From: Grifola frondosa
Lineage: Eukaryota; Basidiomycota; Agaricomycetes; Polyporales; Grifolaceae
Direction: 5' to 3'
DNA: 64,000 nt
NCBI GenBank assembly: GCA_001683735.1
Contig: LUGG01000003.1
Coordinates: 744,001 to 808,000 of the forward strand
The notes under the pieces are model-generated. The model had not been told where the DNA came from. It ran no database searches and worked only from the letters and a program-made list of their open reading frames with translations. Positions 11,284 to 21,702 of the stretch are shown here, piece after piece; within the stretch, counting starts at the first letter, position 1, and every line of letters starts with the position of its first letter. Both the position numbers and the translations under genes were made by a program.

Positions 11284-14200
11284 ATGGCTCTGTCCTCTGT
11301 GTTGTCTGCTTTCCTGATCTTCGCTGTAGCCTGTCTGGCAGAGGTCATCTCCCTCAGGAGTGCCATAGGAAACCGTGTAACAGATCTTTCCACCCACGTC
11401 CAGCTCGCCGGTGAACGTGTACGTTTCGCACCAGGCGGAGGGGACAATGACCTGGATCTACTTGATATCGTGCTTGTCGCTTCCGTGGACGGTAAGCTCC
11501 ATGCGCTGAACAGGACCTCGGGTGCATCCATCTGGTCCATGGCATCGTCCGCAAGCGCAGCGCCCGCCACCCTCGGTCCCCTCGTCCGCACACAACACCC
11601 AGACATCGACCCCGACCTTACTGATGACGACTCACCGCATCAAGAGGTCTACGCGATTGAGCCCCAGTCGGGGGACATCTATGTGATGTCCTCTCCCGAC
11701 AGCCCGCTCCAGCGTCTGCCCTTCTCCATGTCCCAGCTCGTGGACATGTCCCCCTTCAGCTTCTCCGGCGACGAGGATCGCCGCGTGTTCGTGGGGAGGA
11801 AGGAGACGTCGCTACTACTCGTTGAACTCGAGACTGGACGTGTCAAGGCGACGACCGACGCAGAATGCCCGTGGGATCCGTTCGAGGACATGTCCGAGAT
11901 TACCGCACACGAGCTAGACTTGGACGAGCTCGACGGCACCAAACCGCCCAAGCTCTCCTCCAAATCGACCGAGGTGTTCATTGGTCGCACCGGTGAGTCC
12001 CACCCGCATCATGCGCGCTACGATATCTGACTATCATCGAGACTATCACATCACGATTCACACTCGCCCTCAAATCCTCCGGTTCCCGCCTGCCCGTCCA
12101 GAAACTTTCTTTTTCTACCTACGGTCCCAATAACCAGGACATCGAGCTGCAGTCCTTATACCGTCGCACGGCAGATGACACCTACATCCAATCGCTTCCC
12201 AATGGTAAAATCATCTCATTCAAGACAGCCCAGGCTGATCTAGGGGACACCGAGATGTCTCCCAACGCCCATCTCATGTGGTACCACGTCTTCTCCAACC
12301 CGATGTACGTTCGTTCTTCCGCCGCCCGATTCTCGCACATCTAACAACAAGCCTAGCGTCGCTACCTTCGATGTCGTGAGATCGCGCAGCCACCCGGACC
12401 CGTTCGTGCTCCTTCAGCCGCAGCCTCACCTCCAAGACATCATGCCCTCCGTAGACCTCGGCGCGGCCGCCAAGTTCAACCAGCTACCGAACCTCGACGC
12501 GGCGTACATCGGGCTCGTGGAAGGAGTCCGGCGCGCTGTTCGCCATGAGCCCGGACCGCTTCCCGCTCGTCGTCTTCGGCGACGCGAACTTCCACAGTCC
12601 ACACGTGCTCGATCCGCCGAGCGCCGGTGCTGACGGTGACCTGCCCGCGGACGTCGATTCTGTCGCGCGCATGCGACGCCTGCGAGAGCTTTGCAAGGCT
12701 GGCGGCACAGACCTCCGCTGTCTCACGGGCGTGCGGAAGCTCGGGTCATCGAGCCAGTCGCGTCTGAGCAGGCTGCTCGACGGCGTGCCTTCCGCTGCGC
12801 TCCCGCCCAATACGCAGGGCGACGCGGTGCGCGAAGGTCACTTGGCGCCTAACGTGCCGGTGGATAACGTCTCCGGGAATGCATCAATATCGCCTTTGCA
12901 CTTCTATGACAATATCTCACGGCCTTCCATCGGGGAGAGCACGGGTCACTTAGAGTTGGGCACGCCTACCCAGCAGATGATGTCTGCCTTTGTGCTCTCT
13001 GTCTTTGCATTGCTTTCATACCTCGTTTGGGTTGTCGTTAGAAGACGTACACGCGGTCGAAAGGCAGTTGACATGCCTGAGAGCCAGGAACCGAAGTCCG
13101 AGATGGCCTCCAATACGGATGTTGTCCTGGCGGAAGACACGCCTACGGCTGTATCGTCACCCTCCGCTCTTGTAGATGAGGCTCCTGCACAGAACGCAAT
13201 TGATCACATTAACGCCGACTCATCTCTGCCCGCTATGTCTGATCCTGACTCACTGGATGCTGTACCTGACGTTGTAGATGAAGATACTGAGAAGGAGGGT
13301 GAGGTTGGTGATACTCCAGGCAAGCGGAAGGCTGTCAGGAGAAAGCGCGGGAAGAAGAAGAAGGGTTTAGCTGTTACGATCGTCGTCGATGATGGGGACG
13401 AAGATAAAGAGAAGGACGTCGGCCCTCCACCTAATGCTAATGATGAGGCGGCGCAGGCCGCGGAGGGACAGGATGAGTTTGTCATGGTGAACTCCTCGCC
13501 CAATATAGTCGTGCCGACGACACCCAAACCAACCGCTCCGACGTTAATCGTATCAGACGCCGTGTTGGGTAAGGACTTTCTCTATTGCCACTCGACAGTT
13601 CACCTGACAGCGACTTAGGGTTGGGATCACACGGCACGGTTGTATATAAAGGATCACTCCAGGGCCGCGCAGTAGCGGTGAAACGCCTCCTTCGGGACTT
13701 TGTCACGCTCGCATCGCGCGAAGTCGCCATCCTGCAGGAATCAGACGACCACCCGAACGTGATCCGGTACTACTACCAGGAGGCACATGCGGACTTTCTG
13801 TACATTGCACTCGAGCTGTGCCCTGCATCGCTCGCGGACATCGTCGAGCGGCCGGACCAGTTCCGCGAGATCGCTATCGCATTCGAGCCGAAGCGCGCAC
13901 TGCGCCAGATCACGTCCGGTCTGCGGCACTTGCACGCGCTCAAGATCATCCACCGCGACATCAAGCCGCAGAACATCCTCATCTCGGACGCGCGCCGCGG
14001 TGTGGGCGAATACGCAGGCCGCCGCATGCTCATCTCGGACTTCGGACTTTGTAGACGTCTCGAGGTCGACCAAACTAGCTTCCTGCCCACAGCGCACGGC
14101 GCCGCGGCGGCTGGGACGGCGGGCTGGCGCGCACCGGAGATCTTGTGCGGCGAGGTGAAGCTTGATGATGCTGGGGACGACTCGCAGTCGTCGCGCTCGA

Positions 14201-15005
14201 GCACGGGCACGCAGACGGGCGGCTCGCCGGGGGGTAGGCCCCGGCTGACGAAGTCGGTGGACATCTTTGCACTGGGATGCTTATATTACTACGTACTCAC
14301 CAACGGCGGGCATCCATTTGGCGACCGCTACGAGCGGGACTTCAATATCCTCAAGGACGCGAAGAACCTGGAGGGCCTTGCACGGTTCGGGGAGGAGGGC
14401 TCGGAGGGTGTGGACCTCATCTCGCAGATGCTGAGTCCGCAGGCGTGCGATCGGTGAGTGTGGGTGATTTGCAGTCAGGATGTTGCTGATCGTTGCTGCT
14501 TTCAGACCCGACACGAGCACATGCCTGCTCCATCCGTACTTCTGGGACCCGGGCAAGCGGCTGACGTTCCTGCAAGACGCATCCGACCGCTTCGAGATCA
14601 TGTGTCGGGATCCGAAAGACCCGAATCTCGTCGCATTAGAGACGGGCGCGAGTAAGGTTGTCGGCGCCGACTGGCACTCACGACTAGACAAGCTCTTCAT
14701 AGAAAATCTCGGCAAATTCAGAAAATACGACGGGCGGTCGGTACAAGACCTCCTTCGTGCGTTACGAAACAAGGTATATATATATCACCTGTATTGGCTG
14801 TCCGCTGATCCGTGTGCCGCAGAAACACCATTACCAAGATCTCCCGGAGAATGTCAAGCGCCTACTTGGGTCGATGCCCGAAGGCTTCCTGGCGTACTTC
14901 ACCCGCCGCTTTCCTCTGCTCTTCATGCATGTTCATTCTGCCATATCCGCATCGCCTCTCCGCTCCGAGTCCATGTTCCGCACATATTTCGAGCTCCATG
15001 ATTAG
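11284..15005 (+). CDS. IRE1: IRE1 endoplasmic-reticulum stress sensor, kinase and endoribonuclease
   Basis: IRE1 senses unfolded protein in the ER lumen, oligomerises, and splices the HAC1/XBP1-type mRNA with its RNase domain. A signal peptide (MALSSVLSAFLIFAVACLAE) is followed by the luminal beta domain (SVDGKLHALNRTSGASIW, STYGPNNQDIELQ, RTADDTYIQSLPNGK, AMSPDRFPLVVFGD). A membrane helix lies at about 12,977-13,040. A basic linker (KRKAVRRKRGKKKKG) precedes the kinase: GLGSHGTVVYKG loop, VAVKRLL lysine, HRDIKPQN, SDFG, GWRAPE. The KEN RNase domain contains LLRALRNKKHHYQDLPENV with the catalytic Arg-Asn and His. Introns include 11993-12041, 12305-12356, one near 13568-13617, one near 14455-14506 and one near 14772-14820. 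The luminal part breaks frame twice, near 12067-12087 and near 12520; kinase and RNase exons are clean. Confidence 0.96.
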
Positions 15006-15194
15006 GTCGTCTGCTCATCTGCCGCTATTTATACCATCTTATTGTTACCGCTGCTGTATCTATACCATACTGTGTTGTTACTAGCTTAATCTGGAATGGA
15101 AGACACTGACTGTATAGGGAGTTGTCCTGGGAATGTCGCATAACTTGAGCTTTCGCGGCGTGGGTTTGTTGCAATTCTTAGTTTCTGCGTTCTA

Positions 15195-15201
15195 GTATAT
15201 A
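15195..15201 (+). promoter_or_regulatory. TATA-like element upstream of tRNA-Met
   Basis: TATATAA ends 20 bp before the first base of the tRNA, a common place for an upstream TATA element that helps RNA polymerase III start-site choice. Confidence 0.45.
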
Positions 15202-15221
15202 AGGCAGGTTCAGGAATGCGC

Positions 15222-15323
15222 CGCTTGGATGGCTCAGTTGGTTAGAGCGCAGGTCTCATACTTCTGTATGACCGTCACTGACGGGCAATCCTGAGGTCGT
15301 GAGTTCGACCCTCACTCCGAGCA
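15222..15323 (+). tRNA. tRNA-Met (anticodon CAT), elongator type, with a 27-nt intron
   Basis: The acceptor stem GCTTGGA pairs with TCCGAGC and the discriminator is A at 15323. The D arm is GCTC-AGTTGGTTA-GAGC. The anticodon CAT is at 15257-15259, followed by A37. The intron at 15261-15287 sits one base 3' of the anticodon, the canonical position. After it A38 and TCCTG close the anticodon stem with CAGG. The T arm GTGAG-TTCGACC-CTCAC is perfect. The GCTT acceptor start and CTCATAA loop resemble fungal elongator tRNA-Met, not the initiator. Confidence 0.93.
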
Positions 15324-15341
15324 TGTCCTTATGGTGGATCC

Positions 15342-15347
15342 TTTTTT
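15342..15347 (+). terminator. Oligo-T RNA polymerase III terminator
   Basis: Six T residues begin 19 bp after the end of the tRNA, as expected for a polymerase III stop. Confidence 0.7.
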
Positions 15348-15472
15348 GGAACTGCAGACAATTGATTGGTTGAGAATGCCCACACGTCCACAAGTGTTAT
15401 ATAACTTGGAATAAGTATCATTACCATCTACACGGTCTGCAGGGCGACATTGGATTTCGGTTTCAGAAGTGA

Positions 15473-17689
15473 TCATACACTACCAGCACCTCCCGCCGCT
15501 TGCTCACTCTCAGCAAACCGCTCAATGACCTTTTTCACTAGCTCCACCTCTGGCGCCTCCACGTCGATAACCCTACGCTCCCGATCCAGAAGACCCTTGA
15601 ACTCATCTGGCAGGACATCGCGCTCGAAGTTGAAGTGTGCCGAAGACTCGAGCGCCCGGGTCACCGCTTCGGAGAACTTGGCGGGGTGTGCCGTCGAGAG
15701 CACGATCTGGACCGTCGAAGGTGCGCTGCAAGGTATAGTGTCAGTATGTGGAAGATAAATAAAAACGGGGAATTCCATACTTGTGTGTTGCGATGATGCG
15801 CGCGGCGCAGAGACCGACGGCTGTGTGTGGATCGGCAACGTAGGATGGCTCCGACTCGAAGTAATAACGGATCGTTTCCAATGTCTAAAAGAATGCGGTT
15901 ATGGTCGGTAATGTGAACATGAGTATCAGAAGGAGCTCACTTGTTGGTCCGATATCCTCTCCGCTAGGAAATCTCTCCTCGCCAACTCTACAACAGCTAT
16001 TGGCACTTGTACTCGCCCGTCGCTCTTCACCTTCTTCATCCACCCGTCCACAATGCTGCCCGCCTCTTCCACTTTCGAGGCACCATGCGGCTCCCCCGCC
16101 GCGCCCTCGTACGCCAGATACCACAGCAGCCGCTCGAAATTACTAGATACGAGAATATCCATCGCGGGACTCAGCGTCTCCTTCACCCCACCTACTGATG
16201 TCTGTTTCCCGTCCGACGCACCGTGCGCAGGTGCAACCACCCCAGCGTCGCCCACATCTGTGGAATCGACCTTCTCGTACGCGCCGCTCTTCCAGAAGCG
16301 CGCCAGGATATCATTCGCGTTCGTCGCGACGACGAGGCGGTCCATCGGCAGCCCCATCCGCTTCGCGTAGTACCCGCGAGGATGTCCCGAAGTTGCCCGT
16401 CGGCACGACGTACTGCACCGTGGCGTCCGCCGCCCCGCCGAGCTGTGCGCGCAACTGGAAGTATGAGAGGAAGTAGTACACCGTTTGCGCGAGGATGCGC
16501 GCCCAGTTGATCGAGTTTACCGCGCCGAGCCGGTGCGCGGCGTTGAACGCGCGGTCGGCGAAGAGCGCCTTCACGATGTCCTGTGTGGAGATTCGAGGGT
16601 GAGAGTGAGTGCGGAGGAGGAATGGGGAGGGTGCGGACCTGGCAGTCGTCGAATGTGCCGTTGACGGCTAGGTTGTGTACGTTGGCGTCTGTGACTGTGG
16701 TCATTTGGGCCTCCTGGATGGGCGATACGCGGCCTTTGGGGTGGAGGATGAAGATGGAGATATCTGCCTTGTTCCTCAGCCCGTATATCGCAGCGCTATC
16801 AAGAAAATGGCGAGTCAGTATGCAGAATTATCAGTTCAAGGTGAACGGAGAATCGGCAACGTTCGATCAATTCGGGAACATAAGGTTGTGAAAATGCGTG
16901 TTGCGATACCACTGCACCGCGTACCGGATGGCAAGAGCAGCACCATTATTCGGGAGGAGGGTGACAATCGGAGGCAGAAAGCCTGAGATAGTTCAACACA
17001 TTGGGACATTGCTACATTCTTAGAGATCGCGGTGCCCACTCATGTCCAAACCTGATGAAACTGTCTCGAGCTCTCCGCCATTCGGTCGTATGCAAATGAT
17101 GGCAACAATGACGAAGCTACTAACAACAACCGCACGCCATTCCAGATGATTGGATCCCAGAGAACTTACCTTCCTGTGTCTCCGCTTGTCGCACCAACGA
17201 CAGTCAGCCTCTCGGGCTTCTCTCCAGCAGCTTTGCGCGCGTTCCGCCGGAGCAAAAAGAACTCGAACAGGTTCCCAAGCAGCTGCAGCGCGACGTCCTT
17301 GAACGCGAACGTAGGTCCATGGAACAGCTCGAGCACATAGGTCTTCTCGCCCAGCTTCTTGAGCGGGGTGATCTGCGGGTGTCGGAACGTGCTGTAAGAC
17401 TTCTCCGCCAGCGCACGGAGCTCCGCTCGTGAGATCTCCTCCGGCGAGATGTAAAGCGAGAGAATTTCAACGGACAAGTCGACGAAGGAGTAGTCTTTCC
17501 ATTTTGTTTGCCAGCCCTCAGGGAGAGAGGGATGTGCTCCGGGATGTATAGTCCGCCATCCGGAGCAAGGCCCGTGAGGACTGTCTGTAATTCACAGTTC
17601 AGCAAACAATGATGGAGATCTGGATGTGAAAATAGTACCTCTTCAAAAGAAAGTCGTTCGCGGCCTCCCCGAGTCGAGAAATATTTCAT
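15473..17689 (-). CDS. THR4: Threonine synthase
   Basis: PLP enzyme of the last step of threonine synthesis: O-phosphohomoserine plus water to threonine plus phosphate. The start MKYFSTRGGRERLSFEE and LTGLAPDGGLYIPE are the family's N-terminal domain. HGPTFAFKDVALQLLGNLFE holds the PLP-binding Lys. GATSGDTG, HPKGRVSPIQEAQMTTV, NVHNLAVNGTFDDCQ, NSINWARILAQTVYYF, QYVVPTGNFG and MDILVSSNFERLLW follow in order. The C-terminus is TAHPAKF...LLDRERRVIDVEAPEVELVKKVI. One intron (about 16805-17165) is near 360 nt, unusual here; the others are about 55 nt. Three one-base frame breaks occur at C or G runs (17521-17523, 16386-16388, 16373-16375); one added base at each restores SPEGWQTKWKDYSF and PTGNFGDILAGYYAKRMGL. 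Confidence 0.94.
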
Positions 17690-18393
17690 AGCTAAGCGGA
17701 GGGAGATCTGCTAGCAAAATGCGTCGTTCAGCCACTTCAGCCACAGAGTGACTCGAGAAATCTTGATCGAGTTCCTAGATCAATTTGTTGTTTACAAGGC
17801 TATGCTAGCTGCATACTTAGGCCATATTTGAAAACTCACTTGAAAATAAATAACTAAATTTGATGTCCTCGCGCTGCAGCGGACGGAATTGCTTGCTGTA
17901 GCAATCACGCTCGCTGCGATTTTTAGGACAAGTCAATTGTTGCAAGGTGCATGATCCGATGCGAAGTTTGAGGTGAAGATAGTGAAGACGACACAGGCTG
18001 TAACCGGCGCGTCCCCAGACGCCCACGGTTACAACTTAGACTTCAACCTCTTTGTTGGCAACGTCCCCAACCCTTCCTCCCCACCTCTCCCTCTTCTTTC
18101 TCCCCATCCACCCATCTCTCAAGTCGAGGTCGTTTATCATAAAATCCTCACTTGCGGGCACCACAGGCCTGGCGGATCCTGTATCGCGTGTCCGCCTCAT
18201 ACTGAGATCTTGGCGAGTTGACCCCTTTGTTTTATACAAATATCGATTCTAACAATACTATTCGCTCACTAGAGCACGGTTTAACGAGATTCTGGTATTG
18301 TCCGCTGGTAGCGGATCTGTCCTTTCGGTCTCTGGATATCTGCTTCGACCTCGCGGGGTCCCTATATAAATCCTCTTGGCAGGCTATCCTTCC
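17690..18393. promoter_or_regulatory. Divergent intergenic region THR4 / F-box gene with TATA box
   Basis: These 704 bp separate the divergent starts of THR4 (-) and the F-box/WD40 gene (+). A pyrimidine-rich block lies at about 18,060-18,125. TATATAAA at 18363-18370 is 24 bp before the F-box ATG at 18394. That is close for a TATA box, so the leader may be very short or the true start may lie further in. No other gene was seen. Confidence 0.5.
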
Positions 18394-20789
18394 ATGGCTA
18401 CTTTCGTTCCTTCCTACGATATCTCTCCCAGTGAAGCACTCGCAACTCCACGCTTCAGCAAGCTATTCACCTGCTCCCTTGGTTCTCCCTTCCTTACCAC
18501 GGCTGACCTTCCGGCCGACGATCCCGATGTGCGCCGCGCATCGACTGCACTGGTCGAGACGGATGCTACCACGTCAGACACTGACATGGAGACTGTAGAT
18601 GGCGCATTCGCTGCGGTACCTCGCTCGTACACGGTCACTCGTCCCCCTTCGCCGACCCCTAGCTTCCGCACCGAGACCTTCTCCATTGTAAACTGGACTC
18701 CCGAGTATCTTCCTTACGGATACTTCAACTCAGGTGACCGCACGCCTCGCTGCTCTGTTGCATTCCTCCCTTCCCCCGCTCGCCGGACTGTGGCGGGCTA
18801 TCCCAGCACGTCGCACTTTCGTACTGGCGCCCTGTCCACGCCATCACCTCTGAAGTCCTCACGAAGCCTGAGTCTCGGTATCATCCCGCGCATCTGGGAC
18901 GCTCTTAAAGAAGGCTCGCCGAGCAAGAAGGGGAAACGTCGGCCGGCCTTGCCATCTGCTTCGATCTGGCGCGATGCGATGGACGTTGATTATGCCTCTG
19001 ATGGCTCCATTGATTACATGAACATGATGCCATTGGATGGGGAGGAGGGAGAGCTAATTGACGATGAGGCATGCTTCATCGACGTGAGGGCTATCATTGG
19101 TGTTGGTGAGTTTACTGAATTTTGCTCTCCCTAATTTGTTGGCGATTGACATTTAAATGACACAGACATAGTATCGTACTTGCCTCCGGAGCTGGCTCTT
19201 CATTTGCTGTCATTTCTGGATTTGCCTGCCGTTTTGGCTTGTCTCCGAGTCTCCAGGTAAGCGCAATTTTGCAGTTTTGCTGAGGAATCATCACCGATCG
19301 AATTATTATAGGACATGGCACAGATTCGCACGAGACAACGCCGTGTGGCGGGAGCTTTTCGAGTATCGCAAGGCGGACGGGTGGTGCATCGACCTGCGCC
19401 GTGCGCATAAATTGACATTTGGTCCTCTTTCGGCTTCCAAGATGATGCTTCCTGCCCCGCTGGAGATCGATTGGTATGCGACGTATCGTGCGCGAGCGGA
19501 GCTGGACCGTCGTTGGTCGAACAGCTGCAGCGCAAGCGTCATCGCCGACATGAGTGGTAATGCGGTCATTGAACAAAAGGAAGCGGTCAAGGCATGGGAA
19601 CCCAGGGTAATGCGGATGAGCGGGCACCTCGACAGGTTTGTCTCATAGAATATCTTCAGTGGCTGGCGCTGACTTTTCCCTAGTGTTTATTGTCTGGAGT
19701 TCGACTCATCGCGCATCATTACTGGGTCGCGTGACCGCACGATCAAGGTGTGGAGCTTGAAGACGGGCAAGTGCCTTGGGACGTTCGCTGGGCACCGTGG
19801 CAGCGTACTTTGCCTCAAGTTCGACAAGGACTGGGATCTCGGTGAGGATGATGATACGTTGTCAGAGGATGGGCTGGCAGTGGAGCCGCGGAAGGGCTTT
19901 ATGGTCAGCGGCTCAAGCGATTACTCCATCTGCGTGTGGGATCTGTATGCGACACCCGCGGACCACGAGGGAGAGATGCAGGTGTCGGCCGAAGTGAGGG
20001 CTGTGCTGAGGGGACACAGCGGGGTGTGCTGGATCTTCGGATAGATTCAAGATGGATTGTCAGCTGGTACGTTCATTGCGAACCTGCATATTGTTTTACT
20101 GACATCCGCGTAGCTCGAAGGATGCGCTCATTCGCGTGTGGGACCGCAGGACGCTGGCGTTGCACTGCACGTTCCGCGGGCACGAGGGCCCGGTGAACGC
20201 TGTCGGTCTGCAGGGTACGAGGGTCGTGAGCGCGAGCGGTGACGGGAAGATGATGCTCTGGGACATTGCGAGCGGAGAGCGTTTGCGGACTATCGAGGGA
20301 CACGACCGCGGGCTGGCGTGCATCGAGTTCAAGGTACGTTTAGAATGCTGGATGTGTGGAACTCCGGCGCTGATGTGAACGGTCCCAATGTAGGACGATC
20401 TCATTGTGTCGGGCTCGAACGACTGCAAGATCAAGGTGTGGTCTGCGTCGACCGGTGCGTGCTTGCAGACACTCGTTGGGCACGACCTGCTCGTGCGGGC
20501 ACTATCGTTCGATCCTCGAAACGGTCGTCTCATCAGTGGTAGCTACGATAAGACCGTGAAGGTGTGGGATCTGCGCACGGGACGCATGGTGCGCGAGTTC
20601 CGTGGATGCCATGTCAGCCACATATTCGATGTCAAGTTCGACCATTGTCGCATCGTAAGGTGAGCCCGCTTATGGACTTCGCTGCAATGTAGATGGTCTG
20701 ACGAGTTTGCTATGCTGCAGTACCTCGCATGACCAGAAGATCCCGTGCTGGACTTCTCCGAGGGCCTCGATACCTCGTTATTCACTTGA
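18394..20789 (+). CDS. F-box and WD40-repeat protein, SCF ubiquitin-ligase receptor (Cdc4/FBXW7/Met30 type)
   Basis: The protein would choose substrates for an SCF ubiquitin ligase. A disordered N-terminal part of about 240 residues precedes the F-box (YLPPELALHLLSFLDLPAVLACLRVSRTWHRFARDNAVWREL, about 19170-19365). The linker WEPRVMRMSGHLD leads into WD repeats: VYCLEFDSSRIITGSRDRTIKVW, GFMVSGSSDYSICVWD, CSKDALIRVWD, GTRVVSASGDGKMMLWD, DDLIVSGSNDCKIKVW, GRLISGSYDKTVKVWD and a last STSHDQKI blade ending LDFSEGLDTSLFT. The ATG at 18394 is the first in frame. Six short introns are needed. Two one-base frame breaks are at the gggg run 20021-20024 and the ccc run 20742-20744; one added base at each restores GHSGGVLDL and KIPVLDFSEG. 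Which of Cdc4, Met30 or another receptor it equals is not settled. Confidence 0.87.
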
Positions 20790-21702
20790 GCGCGCAAATC
20801 CTGCGGTCGGCCTCTTCGAGTTTGATGCTGTCGCGTTATGGACCTTTAAAATTGGACTCGTCTCTCGCTTTGTCTTCTACTCAGGCATGTTTTATGTTAC
20901 GCATTTCGTCCCGCTTCGCCTCTCGCCTCTGATCCGCATCTGCATGTACATTATCACACGCATCTCGTCGATACCCCCATTTTCTCTGCCAGGACTAGCA
21001 GCCTAATACTTCTCTTTTCCGCTGTATTATTGCTGTATTATCATGTACTACTACTATCTACATATCTCGCAGTATCGATATCTGTTCTCCCAAGTGTCAG
21101 CGCCACTGGCTTGAAGAGAAAGTGGTCCAAGCCGTTGTCAACGCAATATCTGCATAGCACGCATTAGAGCAATTTGTGCCATGGTGACCAGGAAATTTGA
21201 TCATGGCGAAGAGAATATAGTGCTATGTGGCAAGCGCGGCGGTCGGGTCTAAATCCAGGAATTGATGTTAACACCCATCAACAGAGATCGAATGAAATGT
21301 ATTCCCCATGTTACAAAATAACCATACAATGTTTGCGCTCTAGAACAGAAAATGCAGGAGACCCGAATGAGGAGAGATGCGATGCTGAATGGATACAAAT
21401 GGCCTTGGGAGAGCGAAGGGGAAGCCCAGGAACGGGAAACGAGGAATTAATGCGGGCGTGGTATACTAAACTGTCCGACTCCGAGAAAGTTCGTATGTAT
21501 GGCGGGAGCCAACTAGGGTGTTACCAAGTGGTAACCAATGCACGAATAGCGTCTGCACGATGCGAGAGGGAATGAGAAACCGTAAATCATGATATAGTAG
21601 GGAAACCGAGTGAAGGAGAACGGGGACAGGAAGGAAGGTGGCGCAGACTGAGAATAGAATGAATGTGTGTGGATTGGATTCGTGGAAGGGTATGTATCAG
21701 CG
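20790..21702. other. Intergenic region between convergent genes
   Basis: This 913 bp stretch is flanked by two 3' ends (F-box gene + and coiled-coil gene -). It contains A/T-rich 3' UTR-like sequence. No gene or repeat was recognised. Confidence 0.45.
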
